In this document: piece by piece, positions 1 to 10,749 of the stretch
How positions within the stretch are numbered: the first letter of the stretch is position 1
Layout of the letters: every line of letters starts with the position of its first letter
Source: Erigeron canadensis
Taxonomy: Eukaryota > Streptophyta > Magnoliopsida > Asterales > Asteraceae
Assembly: GCF_010389155.1 (NCBI RefSeq)
Contig: NC_057769.1
Coordinates: 21,824,735-21,888,734, forward strand
Length of the DNA stretch: 64,000 nt
Direction of reading: 5' to 3'
Translations under genes and position numbers: made by a program
The notes under the pieces: model-generated
What the model saw: the letters and a program-made list of their open reading frames with translations, nothing else
Told to the model about the DNA's origin: nothing
The model's database searches: none

Positions 1-1135
1 CACCTTTCTCAATATGATCTTTGAGAAAATGATATCTCACATCAATATGCTTTGATCGAGAGTGGTATACTGAGTTGACTGCAATAGCAATGGCACTTTG
101 AGAGTCACAATAGATGGGAATATGATCATATTTCAGACCATAATCAGTAAGTTGAGTCTTCATCTATAACACTTGAGCACAACAACTAGCCGCAGCCACA
201 TATTCAGCTTCAGCTGTTGATAGTGACACACAATTTTGTTTCTTGGAAGACCAACTCACAATTTTATCACCCAAAAATTGTAAAGTACCAAAAATTGTAA
301 GCTTACAACCTGCATGATTTGCATCTGAATAGGCAGTTAAATTGAATCCAGTATTCCTTGGATACCAGAGACCTAAATTGGGTGTACCCTTCAGATAACG
401 AAATATTCGTTTCACAACTTGAAAATGTAAATCAGTTGGAGCAGCTTGATACCTAGCACACATACATGTTGCAAACATTATATCTGGGCGAGATGCTGTA
501 AGATACAACAATGAACCAATCATACTTCTATATATCTTTTGGTTAAATGGTTTCCCATTTTTATCAGCATTAATATTTGTTCGAGCAGCCATTGGGGTTG
601 AAATTGAAGAACAGGTAGTCATATCAAACTTTTTCAACATGTCAAAAATATATTTACCTTGTGATATAAAAATACCATTTGGTAATTGTTTGATTTGAAG
701 ACCCAAAAAGTAGTTCATTTCCCCAATCATGCTCATTTCAAAATGATTTACCATTAGAGATGAAAAGTTTCGACAAAACGTTTGACTGGTTGACCCAAAA
801 ATAATGTCATCAACATATATTTGCACAAGAAGCACATGTTTACCTTGTTTGCGAATAAACAAGGTAGGATCAATAGTACCTTTGGTAAAGCCACCTCGAA
901 TTAAGAAAGTAGATAAGGAATCATACCATGCTCGGGGTGCTTGCTTAAGACCGTAGAGAGCCTTGTCTAACCTGTAGACATGGTTTGGTCTTTTGGGATC
1001 AACAAAACCTTCTGGTTGTTCAACATAAACTTCTTCTTTGAGATCACCATTCAAGAAAGCTGTCTTCACATCCATTTGAAACACAGTGAAGTTTCTGAAT
1101 GCAGCATAAGCTAAGAAGATCCGAATGGCTTCCAT
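1..1135 (-). pseudogene. Element A reverse transcriptase and RNase H (C-terminal part of pol)
   Basis: Copies the element RNA into DNA and degrades the RNA template. The minus-strand frame from 1135 carries the copia RT core: an AFLNGDL motif, a [11 protein letters not shown] motif, and the catalytic YVDD at 806-817 followed by IIFG. Further on come SRPDIMF and the RNase H segment with AEAEY. A TAG at 164-166 replaces the usual Trp codon. The same frame resumes below it and includes a KHIDVRYHF-type RNase H motif near base 40 before leaving the window. The N-terminal RT part lies in another frame upstream, so a frameshift near 1140 also breaks the gene. Confidence 0.92.
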
Positions 1136-1722
1136 TCTTGCAACTGGAGCAAAAGTTTCATCAAATCAACACCAGGTTGTTGGCAATAACCCTTTGCAAC
1201 TAATCTTGCTTTGTTCCTTACTACCACTCCATTCTCATCCTTCTTGTTCTTGAAAATCCATTTTGTGCCAATAGGTTCATTTTTCCTTGGATTTGGAACT
1301 AATCTCCATACTTTCAGTCTTTCAAACTGAGCGAGTTCGTCTTGCATAGCTTTAACCCATTCTGGATCTCGAAGAGCTTCAGAAACAGTTTTGGGTTCAA
1401 TGTTGCTAAGAGAAAGTGCAACCAGACACTCATTCACTGAAGTACGAGTAGTTACTCTGGCTTGTGGATCTCCAATAATTTGATCTGTAGGATGATCTTT
1501 TCGCATACGTGACCATTTGCGATCACGAGGAAGAGGATCTTGTTGATTGACATCAACATCATCATCATTAAAACCAGAGTTTTGTTGAGAGATGGAATCA
1601 TAGCTTGGTAGAACAGCTTCCTCATAAGATGGATGATCAAAATCAAGAGGCACATATACATTTGGAGTGTTTATCGAATTGGTAGTCTGGGTAAATTGGG
1701 TAGGTTGTTCTTGAACATTCAC
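1111..1722 (-). pseudogene. Element A integrase-RT linker and RT N-terminus
   Basis: Low-complexity linker followed by the conserved start of copia RT. Visible landmarks are a DHPTDQIIGD motif, then EALRDPEWVKAMQDE, then GTKWIFK and [11 protein letters not shown], all typical of the RT entry region. After the GVDL residues the frame is lost and the correct reading continues in the neighbouring frame from about 1140, which shows a small indel. Upstream (1723-1937) the same linker continues as Ser-rich sequence without a clear domain. Confidence 0.88.
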
Positions 1723-1937
1723 TTGAGAAGAATTATCAGGAGAGGATTGAGAAGAAGATTCATTAGAAGAGGATGAAGAACTACTACTTGAAGAAGTAGC
1801 AACTTGCTCAGCAGAACATGATGATGATTCATGAAGGTTGTCAGGAACTGGATCATTGTTCGGAATTGGTTCAATGATTACTTGAGGTTCCTCATCATGA
1901 ATCGGTTTTGAATTGTAGAATTCTTCAAAAAGAATGT

Positions 1938-2931
1938 CTAACTCATCACTCGTTGGAGCTGGAAACTTCTTGAATTTGGATGAAAAGTAGAAGTCCTTGA
2001 TGAAGTACTTGAATCACTTGGACCATTATTTGTTGGTAGCAAACTTTCTTGCTCGAAAATCATGCCCGACATCTCATCAAACCAAACATTCATTGTTTCT
2101 TGAATCGTATTTGTTCGGCAATTGTAGATTCGATAGGCAATTGATGTCTTGGAATAACCAACAAAGTAACCTTCATCACCTTTCTTCTCGAACTTTCCAA
2201 GATTTTCCCGATCATTCAGAGTATAACAAACACACCCAAAGATATGAAAATAGTTGATGTTGGGTTTCCGTTTGTTAACAACCTCACAAGGAGTCTTCTC
2301 AAAACGTTGATTAACAATGGACCGATTCTGAGTGTGACAAGCAGTGTCAACAGCTTCAGCCCACATATTGGAAGGTAACTTAGAATAAGCAAGCATGGTT
2401 CTTGCCGCTTCCACAAGCGTTCGATTTTTCCTTTCAACGACACCATTTTGTTGTGGGGTACGAACCGCAGAGAATTGGTGAGTAATGCCTTTGGATTTAC
2501 AAAATTCATCAAACACGGCATTCTTGATTCAGTTCCATTATCCGAACGAATGTATCGGACTGGAAGTTGAAGATTTACTTGAGTTGAAGTGATGAAATTG
2601 ATCAAATCTGAGTTGTTTCATCTTTTGAGGCAAGAAACTTGACCCAAGTGTATCTTGAATAATCATAAACGATAACCAAAATGTATCTCTTCCCATTTCG
2701 GCTTTGAACTTTCATTGGTCCACAAAGATCCATGTGAAGCAAATGAAGAGGTGCTAAAGAATTTGGAGATTTCTTCGGTTTATGAGAAGCTCGTTTTATC
2801 TTCCCAACGGCACAAGAAGGACAGACATGCTCACTTTCATACTTATAGTCTGGCAAACCTTCAACAAGATGCTTATTGACTAAAGTATTGATGGTAGGAA
2901 AATTTAGGTGAGAAAGTCTTCTATGCCACAA
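1938..2931 (-). pseudogene. Element A integrase (zinc-binding head and catalytic core)
   Basis: Inserts element DNA into the genome. Reading from 2931: the HHCC zinc-binding head (WHRRLSHLNF ... CPSCAVGK), then the core with MDLCGP (first Asp), RSDNGTE (second Asp, in an adjacent frame near 2540) and QQNGVVERKN (catalytic Glu). The frames 2602-2931, about 2520-2605 and 1938-2516 follow one another with shifts, so the gene is broken at least twice. The C-terminal part shows the KPNINYFHIFGC and GYFVGYS motifs typical of copia integrase tails. Confidence 0.9.
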
Positions 2932-3350
2932 CCAAGAATTCTTTGAAGTAGCCTTTGAAATGAGACAAATATTATCGGTTGGTTGGTTATCATCAAGATT
3001 ACGGTAAAGAGGTTATCATCGCGGTCGCCACACAAAATGTCAACTCCATCTAGAGTTTGAACCTTGCAGAGAGATTGTCGAAAAAGAACTTGAAGATTGT
3101 TGTCACAGAATTGTCCAACACTGAACAAGTTATGACTTAATCCTTCAACATAGTGAACTTTCTTAATGACAATTCCATTGCATTCAATGTCGCCATAGCC
3201 TAAGATAGGAGCGAAATTGTTACCAAAACGAACATTCCCATGAATCGTTCGATAAAGTTCTTGAGCAATGCTTTATTGCCAGTCATGTGTTTTGAACATC
3301 CGGAATCGAGTATCCAAACACAGATGGTTATTTCCTGCAATCAAAGAAAT
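2904..3350 (-). pseudogene. Element A aspartic protease
   Basis: Processes the Gag-Pol polyprotein. The catalytic triplet D-S-G is encoded at 3299-3307 on the minus strand within the context WILDSGCSKHMTG, a standard copia protease active site. The frame then changes, and the downstream segment (LSHNLFSVGQFCDN context, about 3040-3150) links the protease to the integrase head, with a further shift near 2935. Only short open frames remain, so this gene is easy to miss. Confidence 0.82.
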
Positions 3351-5775
3351 TTAACCGACTTTAGGTACCCACTTGAAGACGGGTCCTTTGTGGTTAGTTA
3401 AAACAGGCAGGGTATATAACTTAGGAAATGCATACAAACATGCTTTCGAATCAACATACTTATTAACAAGCACATTATCAACAACCACATTTGGATCAAA
3501 CAAACGAATATTAACACACGAATCAAAAGTAACATGTCTACCACCATTCAAACCATACAAATAAGAGAGAGAATTAACATTGTTTACAACATCACAAGGC
3601 ATTGCCTTGGCATCATTAACATTTGTTTTCAAAGATGACTTAAAAGATAAATTGTTTGAAACATCAGAAACAAGCTTCTTCTTACTACCCGCTTTTTTCC
3701 TTTGCCTTTTCTTCTTTTTCTCAACTTTAGTGATCTTAGGTACTAATGACTTAGCTACCCATTTAGACTCACTAATCAAGCTCTTTCCACCTGTTGGATT
3801 GACACTAAGAAGATTAGAACGAGAGTTTTGAAGCAGTTTTATCTTTTTAGGCTCTTTTGAAGGTGTGGAAACTTCTTGTTTCTTAGGTTTATCATGAGAA
3901 AACCAGCCATATCTATCCCTATACCTAGTTGCACCATTTGAAGTATCCCTAGTTAGCAAATGAGCTAGATTTAGATACTTTAGGTAATGAACTAGATTGA
4001 GAGTTAGATGAAGAAACATTTGAATTGATTTCCAGAAGTTTCTCTTTGTTATATTTGATTTTGGGAATGGTCTCAACTTGTTTGGTTTTAACATGGTTTT
4101 CCGGGGTAGGATACTTTGTTTTTAACTTATTGATTCTTGGTTTGGTGACAGTCTTTGGTTCAGTCTTGACGAGTTTGGAAATAACCCGTTTCTTTGAATA
4201 ATATGAAGTTGGAGCTTTGGAAAACGGTGATTTTGGAGATTCCTCTTTTGATTCAACTTTGATTTTGGTAGATTCAATCTTTTTCTCAGTTTCAGAATCA
4301 AAAACATATTCTCTCTCCATGAATTTATCAAAATCATTTTTGGTGAATGGTGAAACCAGAGAGATTTTTGAAAAATCAGGAATCTTGTTTTTCAACTTTA
4401 CACTATGGGTAATCTTAGGAATGAAATCAACTTGAACTGACACATCTTTGGTTTCACAAGAAACTAAAGTAGAAGTATCAACACCTATACTAGCACTAAG
4501 CTTAGGGTGAACAACTAACTCTTCAAGAGACTCACAAGTGAAAAACCTAAAGTAGTACCATATCAAAACTAAACTATGCACAAGTTCGTCATATGATAAA
4601 TCAGATTGCACATAATCATCAGCTATAAAAGTAGCAGCATTTTGACATGAACACTCAAGAGAATCAGTCAAGGTTTGGGTGGAGGAAACAGTAGATGAAA
4701 CACAAGTAGTCTGAGTGGAATGGTCTACTAAAGCACTTAGGTCAGTTTGAGTTGAAGCATCCATACAAACTTTCTTAGTATCCACAACAACTAATTTATC
4801 CTCCGAATTCAAACTTTGAGACTTAAGTTTTTCAATTTCATTTTGTTGAGATTTCACTGTGTGTTGCAAACCTTCTATTTGTTTTTCCAAAATGGTAGAT
4901 GGAACATACATTTTAGTAGGTTTAGGTGAATTACCAACTGACTCTTGGTTTTGAAAATTTGATGCTATTTCTTCCAATTTGAAAATTGAAGATTCTTTCG
5001 AGTTATTTGAAGCATTAATAACATCATAGTTAACAAAAAAATCATTTTGTGGTAATTTCTCAACTTCATCAGTCTCAAAATCGTCATCCAGTGGACGAAT
5101 AAATTGTTGTACCATACCAAGGCGAAGAAATCTTTCATCATACAAGGGTTCGATTTGTTCTTTGGCTTTTTGTAATGGAGAGATATTCTCAAATCCCAAC
5201 CCATGAAGAAGTTCCGATCTGTCAATCTTTGACTTGTTGAAATAGGCAGTAAAATCCAAAAGAGGGTTTTGTTCGACTTTATATAACTTCTCTTGATAGA
5301 AAAGTATATTCTTTTTAAATTCCTCTATTTGGTTTTGAAGAGTTTTAATCTCAACACCTTTCAAAAAACAAGTATGATTTAAATAAGAAATCTTTCGTTC
5401 AAGTTCAATATTGTTAGGTTTGGATTCTAAAAGTTTCTTGTTAAGAATATCAACATCCATTTGTTTTGCATTGGCCCGAAGCCACTCATTGGTCTTTTGA
5501 ATTTCAAGATCTTGATTGGCTTTTTCAAGATCATGAATGGTCTTTTCGAGTTTATAACACTTATGCAATAACTTAGAATCAAGAGATGCATTCAACTCAC
5601 ACTCTTTAACCAACATTTGATCTTTGTAGGTTTGAAAATCTTGTTTAATAGTATCATAATCAAAAAGTAATTTTGAATATTCTTTAAAGAGTTTTGAAAA
5701 TTCACTTTTAGAGAATGAAATACTATTTTTCAACTTTTTATTTTTGTTGGTTAAGGACGTGATATGAGTTGTCAA
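3351..5775 (-). pseudogene. Element A gag-protease spacer region, long coiled coil
   Basis: A 608-codon frame (3949-5775) plus an overlapping one (3351-4094) in another frame together encode a roughly 800-residue region between Gag and protease. The first half is rich in Lys, Glu, Leu and Asn with heptad-like spacing (for example around KNKKLKNS and KLEKTIHDLEKANQDLE), which suggests an extended coiled coil. The latter part is Ser/Lys-rich and basic (KKKKRQRKK). No enzyme motif is visible. Large elements of the SIRE type often have such a spacer. The frames are joined by a shift near 3960. Role unknown; it may assist particle assembly. Confidence 0.75.
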
Positions 5776-5816
5776 ATTTGATGAAGCTAAATCAAACGAC
5801 TCTTTATCTTTAACTA

Positions 5817-7148
5817 TTAAAAAACAGAGTGTAGATTTACCTCATCATCTGGGTATTCATCATCAGTGCTCTCAGCCTCAAAAGCTTTGTCCTTGGCCAA
5901 CCTCGCCATGAAGCACACATTTGCAGAGAGATCTTCATCTTCATCATCTGAGAGCAACAACCATTTGTCATCTTCAGCAAGCAATGCATGACCGGCTTCC
6001 ACTTGCTTTGCCAATAACATCTTCTGCTTGTAGTACTCATAGTTCCGCTTACGAGGTTGCTTGCAATCAATTGCAAAATGACCAGGATTTCCACAATTGT
6101 AGCACTTTTTGTCAGAAACTTTACCCTTCTCAACAACTTGTTTGTCATAACCTTTAACTTTCTTTTCCACATGCTTGGATCCAATTGATTCACCTTGACC
6201 ATTATTCTTTGAATGATAGTGTTCCTTCTTGGGAAATGCACTTGTGGAAGAAGTGCGGAGATTGTTGTTAGTTGGCCTTGCTTTGTAGTACTTTTTCTTG
6301 AAGTGCTTTGTAACTGCGGCAAGAGCTTGATATAATTCGTTAGAAACACCATCTCTTGGAGCCAACATATCATCTCCCTCCTCATCAGACGAAGAAACAA
6401 CTACCATTTGCCTTTTAAGAGCTTCAAAAACCTTCTTTTCAACAATTAATGCCAAAGGATCAGAAGATACAACTTCTGGCATTTTGTTCGATGAAGCTTT
6501 GTTTAGGACTTGATGTTCATTGAGTTTGAAGGATTCATGAAGATTATGGATGGAGAACTTGGCCAGATTTTGATGTTGCATAATCTGAGTTCCATAATCT
6601 TCCCACTCAGGACCAAGAGCTTTGATGAATTTGATGTTTAACTCGATCTCTGATTTCTTGACATTGTTCTTCCTAAGTTCATTTATGACATTGCAGAATC
6701 TACAGTAGACAGCCTCTAGAGATTTATTTGGCAATTTGCTGAAGTTGTCAAACTCAGTCAACACATTTGTCAACCTAATTGTTGAAGTTAGGTCAGATCC
6801 TTCCATTTGTCTTGCCACCTCATCCCATATCTCCTTGGCTGTATCATAAGAATCAACAGAACCATAGATTTCATCTGGCAGTGCTTTGTATAAGCATGAT
6901 CTAGCTCTGTTATGTGCAGTTGTTCGATCTTTTTGTTCAACATTTAAAAGATCAAGAGTGAGTATTGCACCAGTGGTGGGATGGCGATGAACTGCAAGTC
7001 CATTAAGAATGAAATCTTTAAGAAGGTGACCATTTGGTTGACATTCCACATAATCCATGAATCTTTTCTTCCATAGTCCATAAGAACCACGGTAGAGAAC
7101 TGGAGGTCTTGTGTCAGAACCTAATGCCAAAGCTTCACGAGAAGCCAT
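5817..7148 (-). CDS. Element A Gag (capsid/nucleocapsid)
   Basis: 443 codons, uninterrupted. The N-terminal part (residues about 15-230) has the copia Gag pattern: YRGSYGLWKKRFMDYV, then SYDTAKEIWDEV and LTEFDNFSKLPNKSLE. A single CX2CX4HX4C zinc knuckle (CYNCGNPGHFAIDC) lies at 6063-6104, near residue 350, followed by a basic then very acidic tail. The start at 7146-7148 begins MASREALALG. The frame ends in TAA at 5817-5819, next to a T6 run; the spacer region continues in another frame, so Gag-Pol continuity is broken, or shifted, here. Confidence 0.92.
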   Translation of the reverse strand: MASREALALGSDTRPPVLYRGSYGLWKKRFMDYVECQPNGHLLKDFILNGLAVHRHPTTGAILTLDLLNVEQKDRTTAHNRARSCLYKALPDEIYGSVDSYDTAKEIWDEVARQMEGSDLTSTIRLTNVLTEFDNFSKLPNKSLEAVYCRFCNVINELRKNNVKKSEIELNIKFIKALGPEWEDYGTQIMQHQNLAKFSIHNLHESFKLNEHQVLNKASSNKMPEVVSSDPLALIVEKKVFEALKRQMVVVSSSDEEGDDMLAPRDGVSNELYQALAAVTKHFKKKYYKARPTNNNLRTSSTSAFPKKEHYHSKNNGQGESIGSKHVEKKVKGYDKQVVEKGKVSDKKCYNCGNPGHFAIDCKQPRKRNYEYYKQKMLLAKQVEAGHALLAEDDKWLLLSDDEDEDLSANVCFMARLAKDKAFEAESTDDEYPDDEVNLHSVF

Positions 7149-8450
7149 TTGAAATAGATTTGATTTGGAACTTGACTTAGAATGAAAGTTGAAATTTTCA
7201 GAAGCTGAAACGATCTTGAGAAGATCGTTTTAGGATATGATCGTCTTGGAAGAGATCGTCCTAGATGAATGAATTTAAGAACGACTTGGAAAAGATCGTT
7301 TTAGGATTAAGAAGAGTAAGACGATTTAGAGAAGATCATCTTGAATGAACTTTGATGAATTTTAGCTAAGTATGAAATGAAACTGAAATTGAGGAATGAT
7401 TTTGTGATTTGGAAATGGAAATTGAAAAGGAATAAAAGGAAATTGAAAAAGAAATTGAAGTATAAAGAACTTTGAAAATGAAACGATCTAAAAAGAGATC
7501 GTCTTAGAATTTTGATCAAGGAAATGAAACGGTCTTGATAAGATCGTTTTAGAAGACTTGGAAATTTTTTCTAAGTGTTTTTGAGAATTTTTGGACAGAG
7601 ATTTGTTTTGAATTGGAAGGAATTAGATTTGAGCAAAATCAATCAATAATGATCAGTTACCCAGGAAGTGTGTGATTCCCAATCACAACAACTTCAAATG
7701 ATCAACCACACCAACACAACAAACAGCAAACACTGAGACGATCTTGGTCAAGATCGTTTTAGTGTCAGGTAACTGAGACGATCTTGGCAAGATCGTCATA
7801 GTTTTTGCCAACTCTTTTTCAAAGTTTAAACACTTTGAATTTTGACCAAACCAATCCAAAATGGATTAGTTAGCCACAAACAACACTTTTCCAACAACCA
7901 CACTTGCTAGAACGATCTTGTGAGGATCCTACAAGCCACAACACAAAATGTATCAAATATGGAAAAACAACCACTTAGACGATCTTAAAGAGATCGTCCT
8001 AGTGAAGATCGTTTTGAGGTCTTCTTCTCCAACAAAACACAAAGTAAAAACTCCATTGATGAATTTTCAAGCTTCAATAACTTTCGATTTACTGAGTGTT
8101 AGAATGTGAAATCACTTGCAAAACGTTTGTAATTACGTCCGCAACAAATCCTAATACACAATTCAGCTTATAACACAACAGAATCAAAACCCAATTTTTT
8201 AGCGCCAAAACTAAAAATTTCAATCTAGAGATTTAGATCGAATTGGAACGTAAAATTCAACAGGTATATGTTTTGAGCTATGAGGAATCGATTGGTGAAC
8301 AAAAACTAATGATTTTATGCGATTTAAATGAAGAATTATAATGAAACAGGGACAATTTTGTGGAATCAGTTTTTGGTTGATTTTGAATGAAATTTGAGAT
8401 CAAAAACAGTTATGGATCGATATCAAAGTGATATTTTCTCTGATACCACA
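7149..8450 (-). repeat. Element A leader with amplified GATCGT hairpins
   Basis: The untranslated leader between primer site and gag is about 1.3 kb. Between 7210 and 8012 it holds about nine short hairpins built from ACGATCTTG and its complement CAAGATCGT, usually followed by TTTAG or CCTAG. Pairs are seen at 7210/7223, 7239/7254, 7483/7497, 7529/7542, 7738/7752, 7778/7791 and 7979/7992, with single or degenerate copies near 7281, 7318, 7912 and 8007. Spacing is irregular. The LTR itself holds further ACGATC words at 8478 and 8572. No long open frame of interest is present. Confidence 0.85.
8438..8448 (-). other. Element A primer-binding site
   Basis: On the minus strand, TGGTATCAGAG lies two bases after the LTR end. 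It is complementary to the 3' end of plant initiator tRNA-Met, the usual copia primer. Confidence 0.88.
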
Positions 8451-8762
8451 TGTAATAACACGATTTCTGCTATTGATACGATCTCAACAATGGCGGTTCA
8501 AGTGTGTGTGTTCTTGGTGTGTTTAGTGTGTGTGATTTTCTAGAGAGAGAGAAAGAGAGAGACGATCTGAATAAGTTGTATGTAAAAATGGATTAAAGGC
8601 TTATGATTTCTAATGAGTTGAGGGTATTTGTAGTCTAAATCTACAATTAAGCTAATTGACACTCCTAGTTCCTCAACCTTAGAAATCATTTCACCATGTC
8701 TTAACAACAATAACATCCACTAACTTAAATTACAATTTATCACTATTTTTGGATTTCTAACA
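8451..8762 (-). repeat. 5' LTR of element A (312 bp)
   Basis: Bounded by TGTTAGAAAT at 8762 (minus strand) and TGTTATTACA at 8451, so it has the TG...CA termini of an LTR. The primer site follows immediately inside, and the gypsy gag sequence resumes immediately outside. It contains a GA-rich tract (plus strand 8541-8572) and two ACGATC words. The partner LTR is outside the window, so the ends are set by the termini and flanks only. Confidence 0.87.
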
Positions 8763-9704
8763 CCCTCTTCAAAGCACTTAAAACATATAACAGGTTTATG
8801 AGGTTTCGACTTGCATTCCCGGCTTGTGTGTCCCAGTTTCCCACACGTATAGCAACCCTTTTCCGATGCCTTACATACTCCGGAATGGTTTCTCTTGCAA
8901 TAATGGCAAAATGGTATGTTCTTCCCTGTAGAGTTATTGCCGGAACTACTCTCTTGCTTGAACCTCTTATTCGGAGAATTGGTGTCTTCGAGTTTCCTCT
9001 TTAATTCACTTTCCTCTACCCTTGATTGTTCAATTTCATGATCTCTAGCCACATCCGCCAACATGGAGAAAGAATCCATTTGACGTAGGCTTATATTCTC
9101 TCTTAAACTCTTCTTCAACTAAAAATAGAATTGCTCTTTTAGCAATTGATCGTTCTCAAGAAATTCTAGACAAAATTGTGCCTTGTCCAAGAATTGAGCT
9201 CGAAATTCATTCAAGCTTAGACTTCCTTGGGAATCATTGAGAAATTCACTTCTCAATTTGGTTACTTCGGCCTCCGACCTAAACTCTTTGAAAAACGTGG
9301 CCTTGAATTCGGGTCACTCCACATTATCCAATGCTTCTTTCTTGATCGCCAACAAACCATCCCACCATCTCTTTCCACTATTTCTAAGCATACCCACCGC
9401 AAATACAACTTTCAAATGTGAGGGGCATTGACAAGTGCGGAATGCCCCTTCGATCTCCGATATCCATCGTGTACAAACAATGGGATCACGGTCACCGTGA
9501 TACTCCGGTGGGTGGCGCACTTCGAAGTCCCTGAAAGTGAACTTCTTTTTGTAAATTCTTTCTCCTGTCACTTCCATTTCTTTTTCTTCCTCAGTTTTCT
9601 TGCCCTTATCCTTGGCATCTCTTTTCTCAAACTCCCGTTGCACATTGACCGCAACCTCTTCTCTAATCATTTGAGCAATGTGATCGTTCATTGCCCCTTC
9701 CATC
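8763..9704 (-). pseudogene. Ty3/gypsy gag, interrupted by element A
   Basis: Structural Gag of a gypsy element. Start chosen at the Met beginning MEGAMNDHIA (9702-9704), 20 bases from the element B insertion. Retrotransposon-gag landmarks are YHGDRDPIVCTRWI, EGAFRTC and GKRWWDGL. After two in-frame stops (9314-9316 and 9119-9121) the same frame continues with NEFRAQF and then zinc knuckles: CHYCKRNHSGVC, CYTCGKLGHTSREC and the beginning of a third, CFKCFEEG. The third knuckle is cut off exactly by the LTR of element A at 8762. Confidence 0.9.
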
Positions 9705-9718
9705 GTTTGATTTAACCT

Positions 9719-9723
9719 CTTGA
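9719..9723. repeat. Target-site duplication of element B, left copy
   Basis: CTTGA directly before the LTR, repeated directly after the right LTR at 25157-25161. The match fixes both ends of the element and shows it inserted as a unit. Confidence 0.9.
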
Positions 9724-10408
9724 TGTAGATGCAGATTCGTTGTGACAATCGCAACATAGATTTGATTATCGTTTATGTTTTTAGGAACTTGTGCGTAATC
9801 ATTTAAATAAGAACTTGTCTTGATATTTAATGATTACGTTTGAACTTCAATATTATATCTGTTTGTGTTTTGTATTGTGTTTGTGTGTCATATATTATTT
9901 TGCAGGTACAAGAACATAGAATCAAGATTTATAAGTGTCGTAGAACACTTAAACGATGATTGGATGTTATGTACGAGCCAAACGAAGCCAAACAAAGAAC
10001 ATATGGGTCGTCCCTCGTGCTGACGTCATCAGCATGAAGGATCAGCCTCATGCTGACATCAGCACGAGGCAGATCGGTTTGTTTATTGTTTCGGGCCTAA
10101 TACGTAATTAAGGCCTAAGCCCACACGATCCAATACTTAACTAGTATAAATACAAGACCTAATCTACGAAATTAGGTTAATGATTTTCGAATCCTTGTTA
10201 ATTATTCACGAATTTACAAACTAAGGTTAATTGTTCCTTCGTGTGTTCTCCTACACGAACCACAAGCCTTGTGCATCTCCTTGGGTTGATTAATTACTTA
10301 TTAATTAACAAAAGGCAATAGCAATCTAGTTATTTCAAGAGGATTCCGCACTCTTGACATAACGAATCGCGTCTTATTACGATCCACGCAACAATAGGGC
10401 ACCTTACA
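9724..10408 (+). repeat. 5' LTR of element B
   Basis: Starts TGTAGATGCAG and ends ACCTTACA. TATAAATA at 10145-10152 is the likely promoter, about 270 bases before the LTR end. Upstream at 10021-10028 is the palindrome TGACGTCA (a bZIP/TGA-factor type site), with a mutated partner TGACATCA at 10053-10060. Both are embedded in a larger inverted pattern, CTCGTGCTGAC ... GTCAGCACGAG. Confidence 0.94.
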
Positions 10409-10410
10409 AG

Positions 10411-10422
10411 TGGTATCAGAGC
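10411..10422 (+). other. Element B primer-binding site
   Basis: TGGTATCAGAGC two bases after the LTR, complementary to initiator tRNA-Met. Confidence 0.93.
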
Positions 10423-10499
10423 CCTAAGGTTGATTACCAGAAGGTTTAAGATCGTTTGATTAGCTATTGATTGCAATTTTCGTTCGAAATTCGTGTTAA

Positions 10500-10749
10500 T
10501 TTGAAAATTCGTGCTCTTCTTCGTGTACTTAGTGCCACGTCAGCGCGAACCACTCTTCGTGACTTAGGTCATGACTAGTGTTTCGTATACTTCGTACTTC
10601 GTGCGACGTGTACTTCGTGGAAGTCATACAGCTTCGTGCCACGTGACTTCGTACTTCGTGCCATGTGACTTTGTACTTCGTGCCACGTGTCCTTCGTGCT
10701 ATACGAACTAAGCAGTATTTCGTTTTACTTAAATTCAAAAGATTCGAAA
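10500..10749 (+). repeat. Element B leader with CTTCGTG / G-box repeats
   Basis: Between primer site and gag, the words ACTTCGTG and CTTCGTGC recur many times (about 10516-10705), often joined to CCACGTG or CGACGTG. Two perfect G-boxes (CACGTG) are at 10640-10645 and 10684-10689. The tract looks like a decayed array of 15-25-bp units rather than coding sequence. Confidence 0.75.

Larger units (their letters stand above)
1..8762 (-). mobile_element. Ty1/copia LTR retrotransposon A (partial, 5' end in window)
   Basis: Reading the minus strand from 8762 down, I see an LTR, a tRNA-iMet primer site, a long leader, gag with a zinc knuckle, a coiled-coil spacer region, protease, integrase, RT with YVDD, and RNase H. 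This order (integrase before RT) is diagnostic of Ty1/copia. The 3' LTR and 3' end lie left of base 1. The element is inserted in a gypsy gag gene and interrupts a zinc knuckle there. The outer target-site copy is expected at 8763-8767 (CCCTC); its partner is outside the window. Coding frames are broken by several frameshifts and at least one nonsense codon, so it is a decayed copy. The long gag-protease spacer and YVDDIIFG motif resemble SIRE/Maximus-type elements, but the lineage is not proven. Confidence 0.93.

Noticed and set aside
7210..8012. CRISPR-like array
   Set aside because: The units are short hairpins with irregular spacing inside a plant retrotransposon leader, without constant-length spacers or cas genes.
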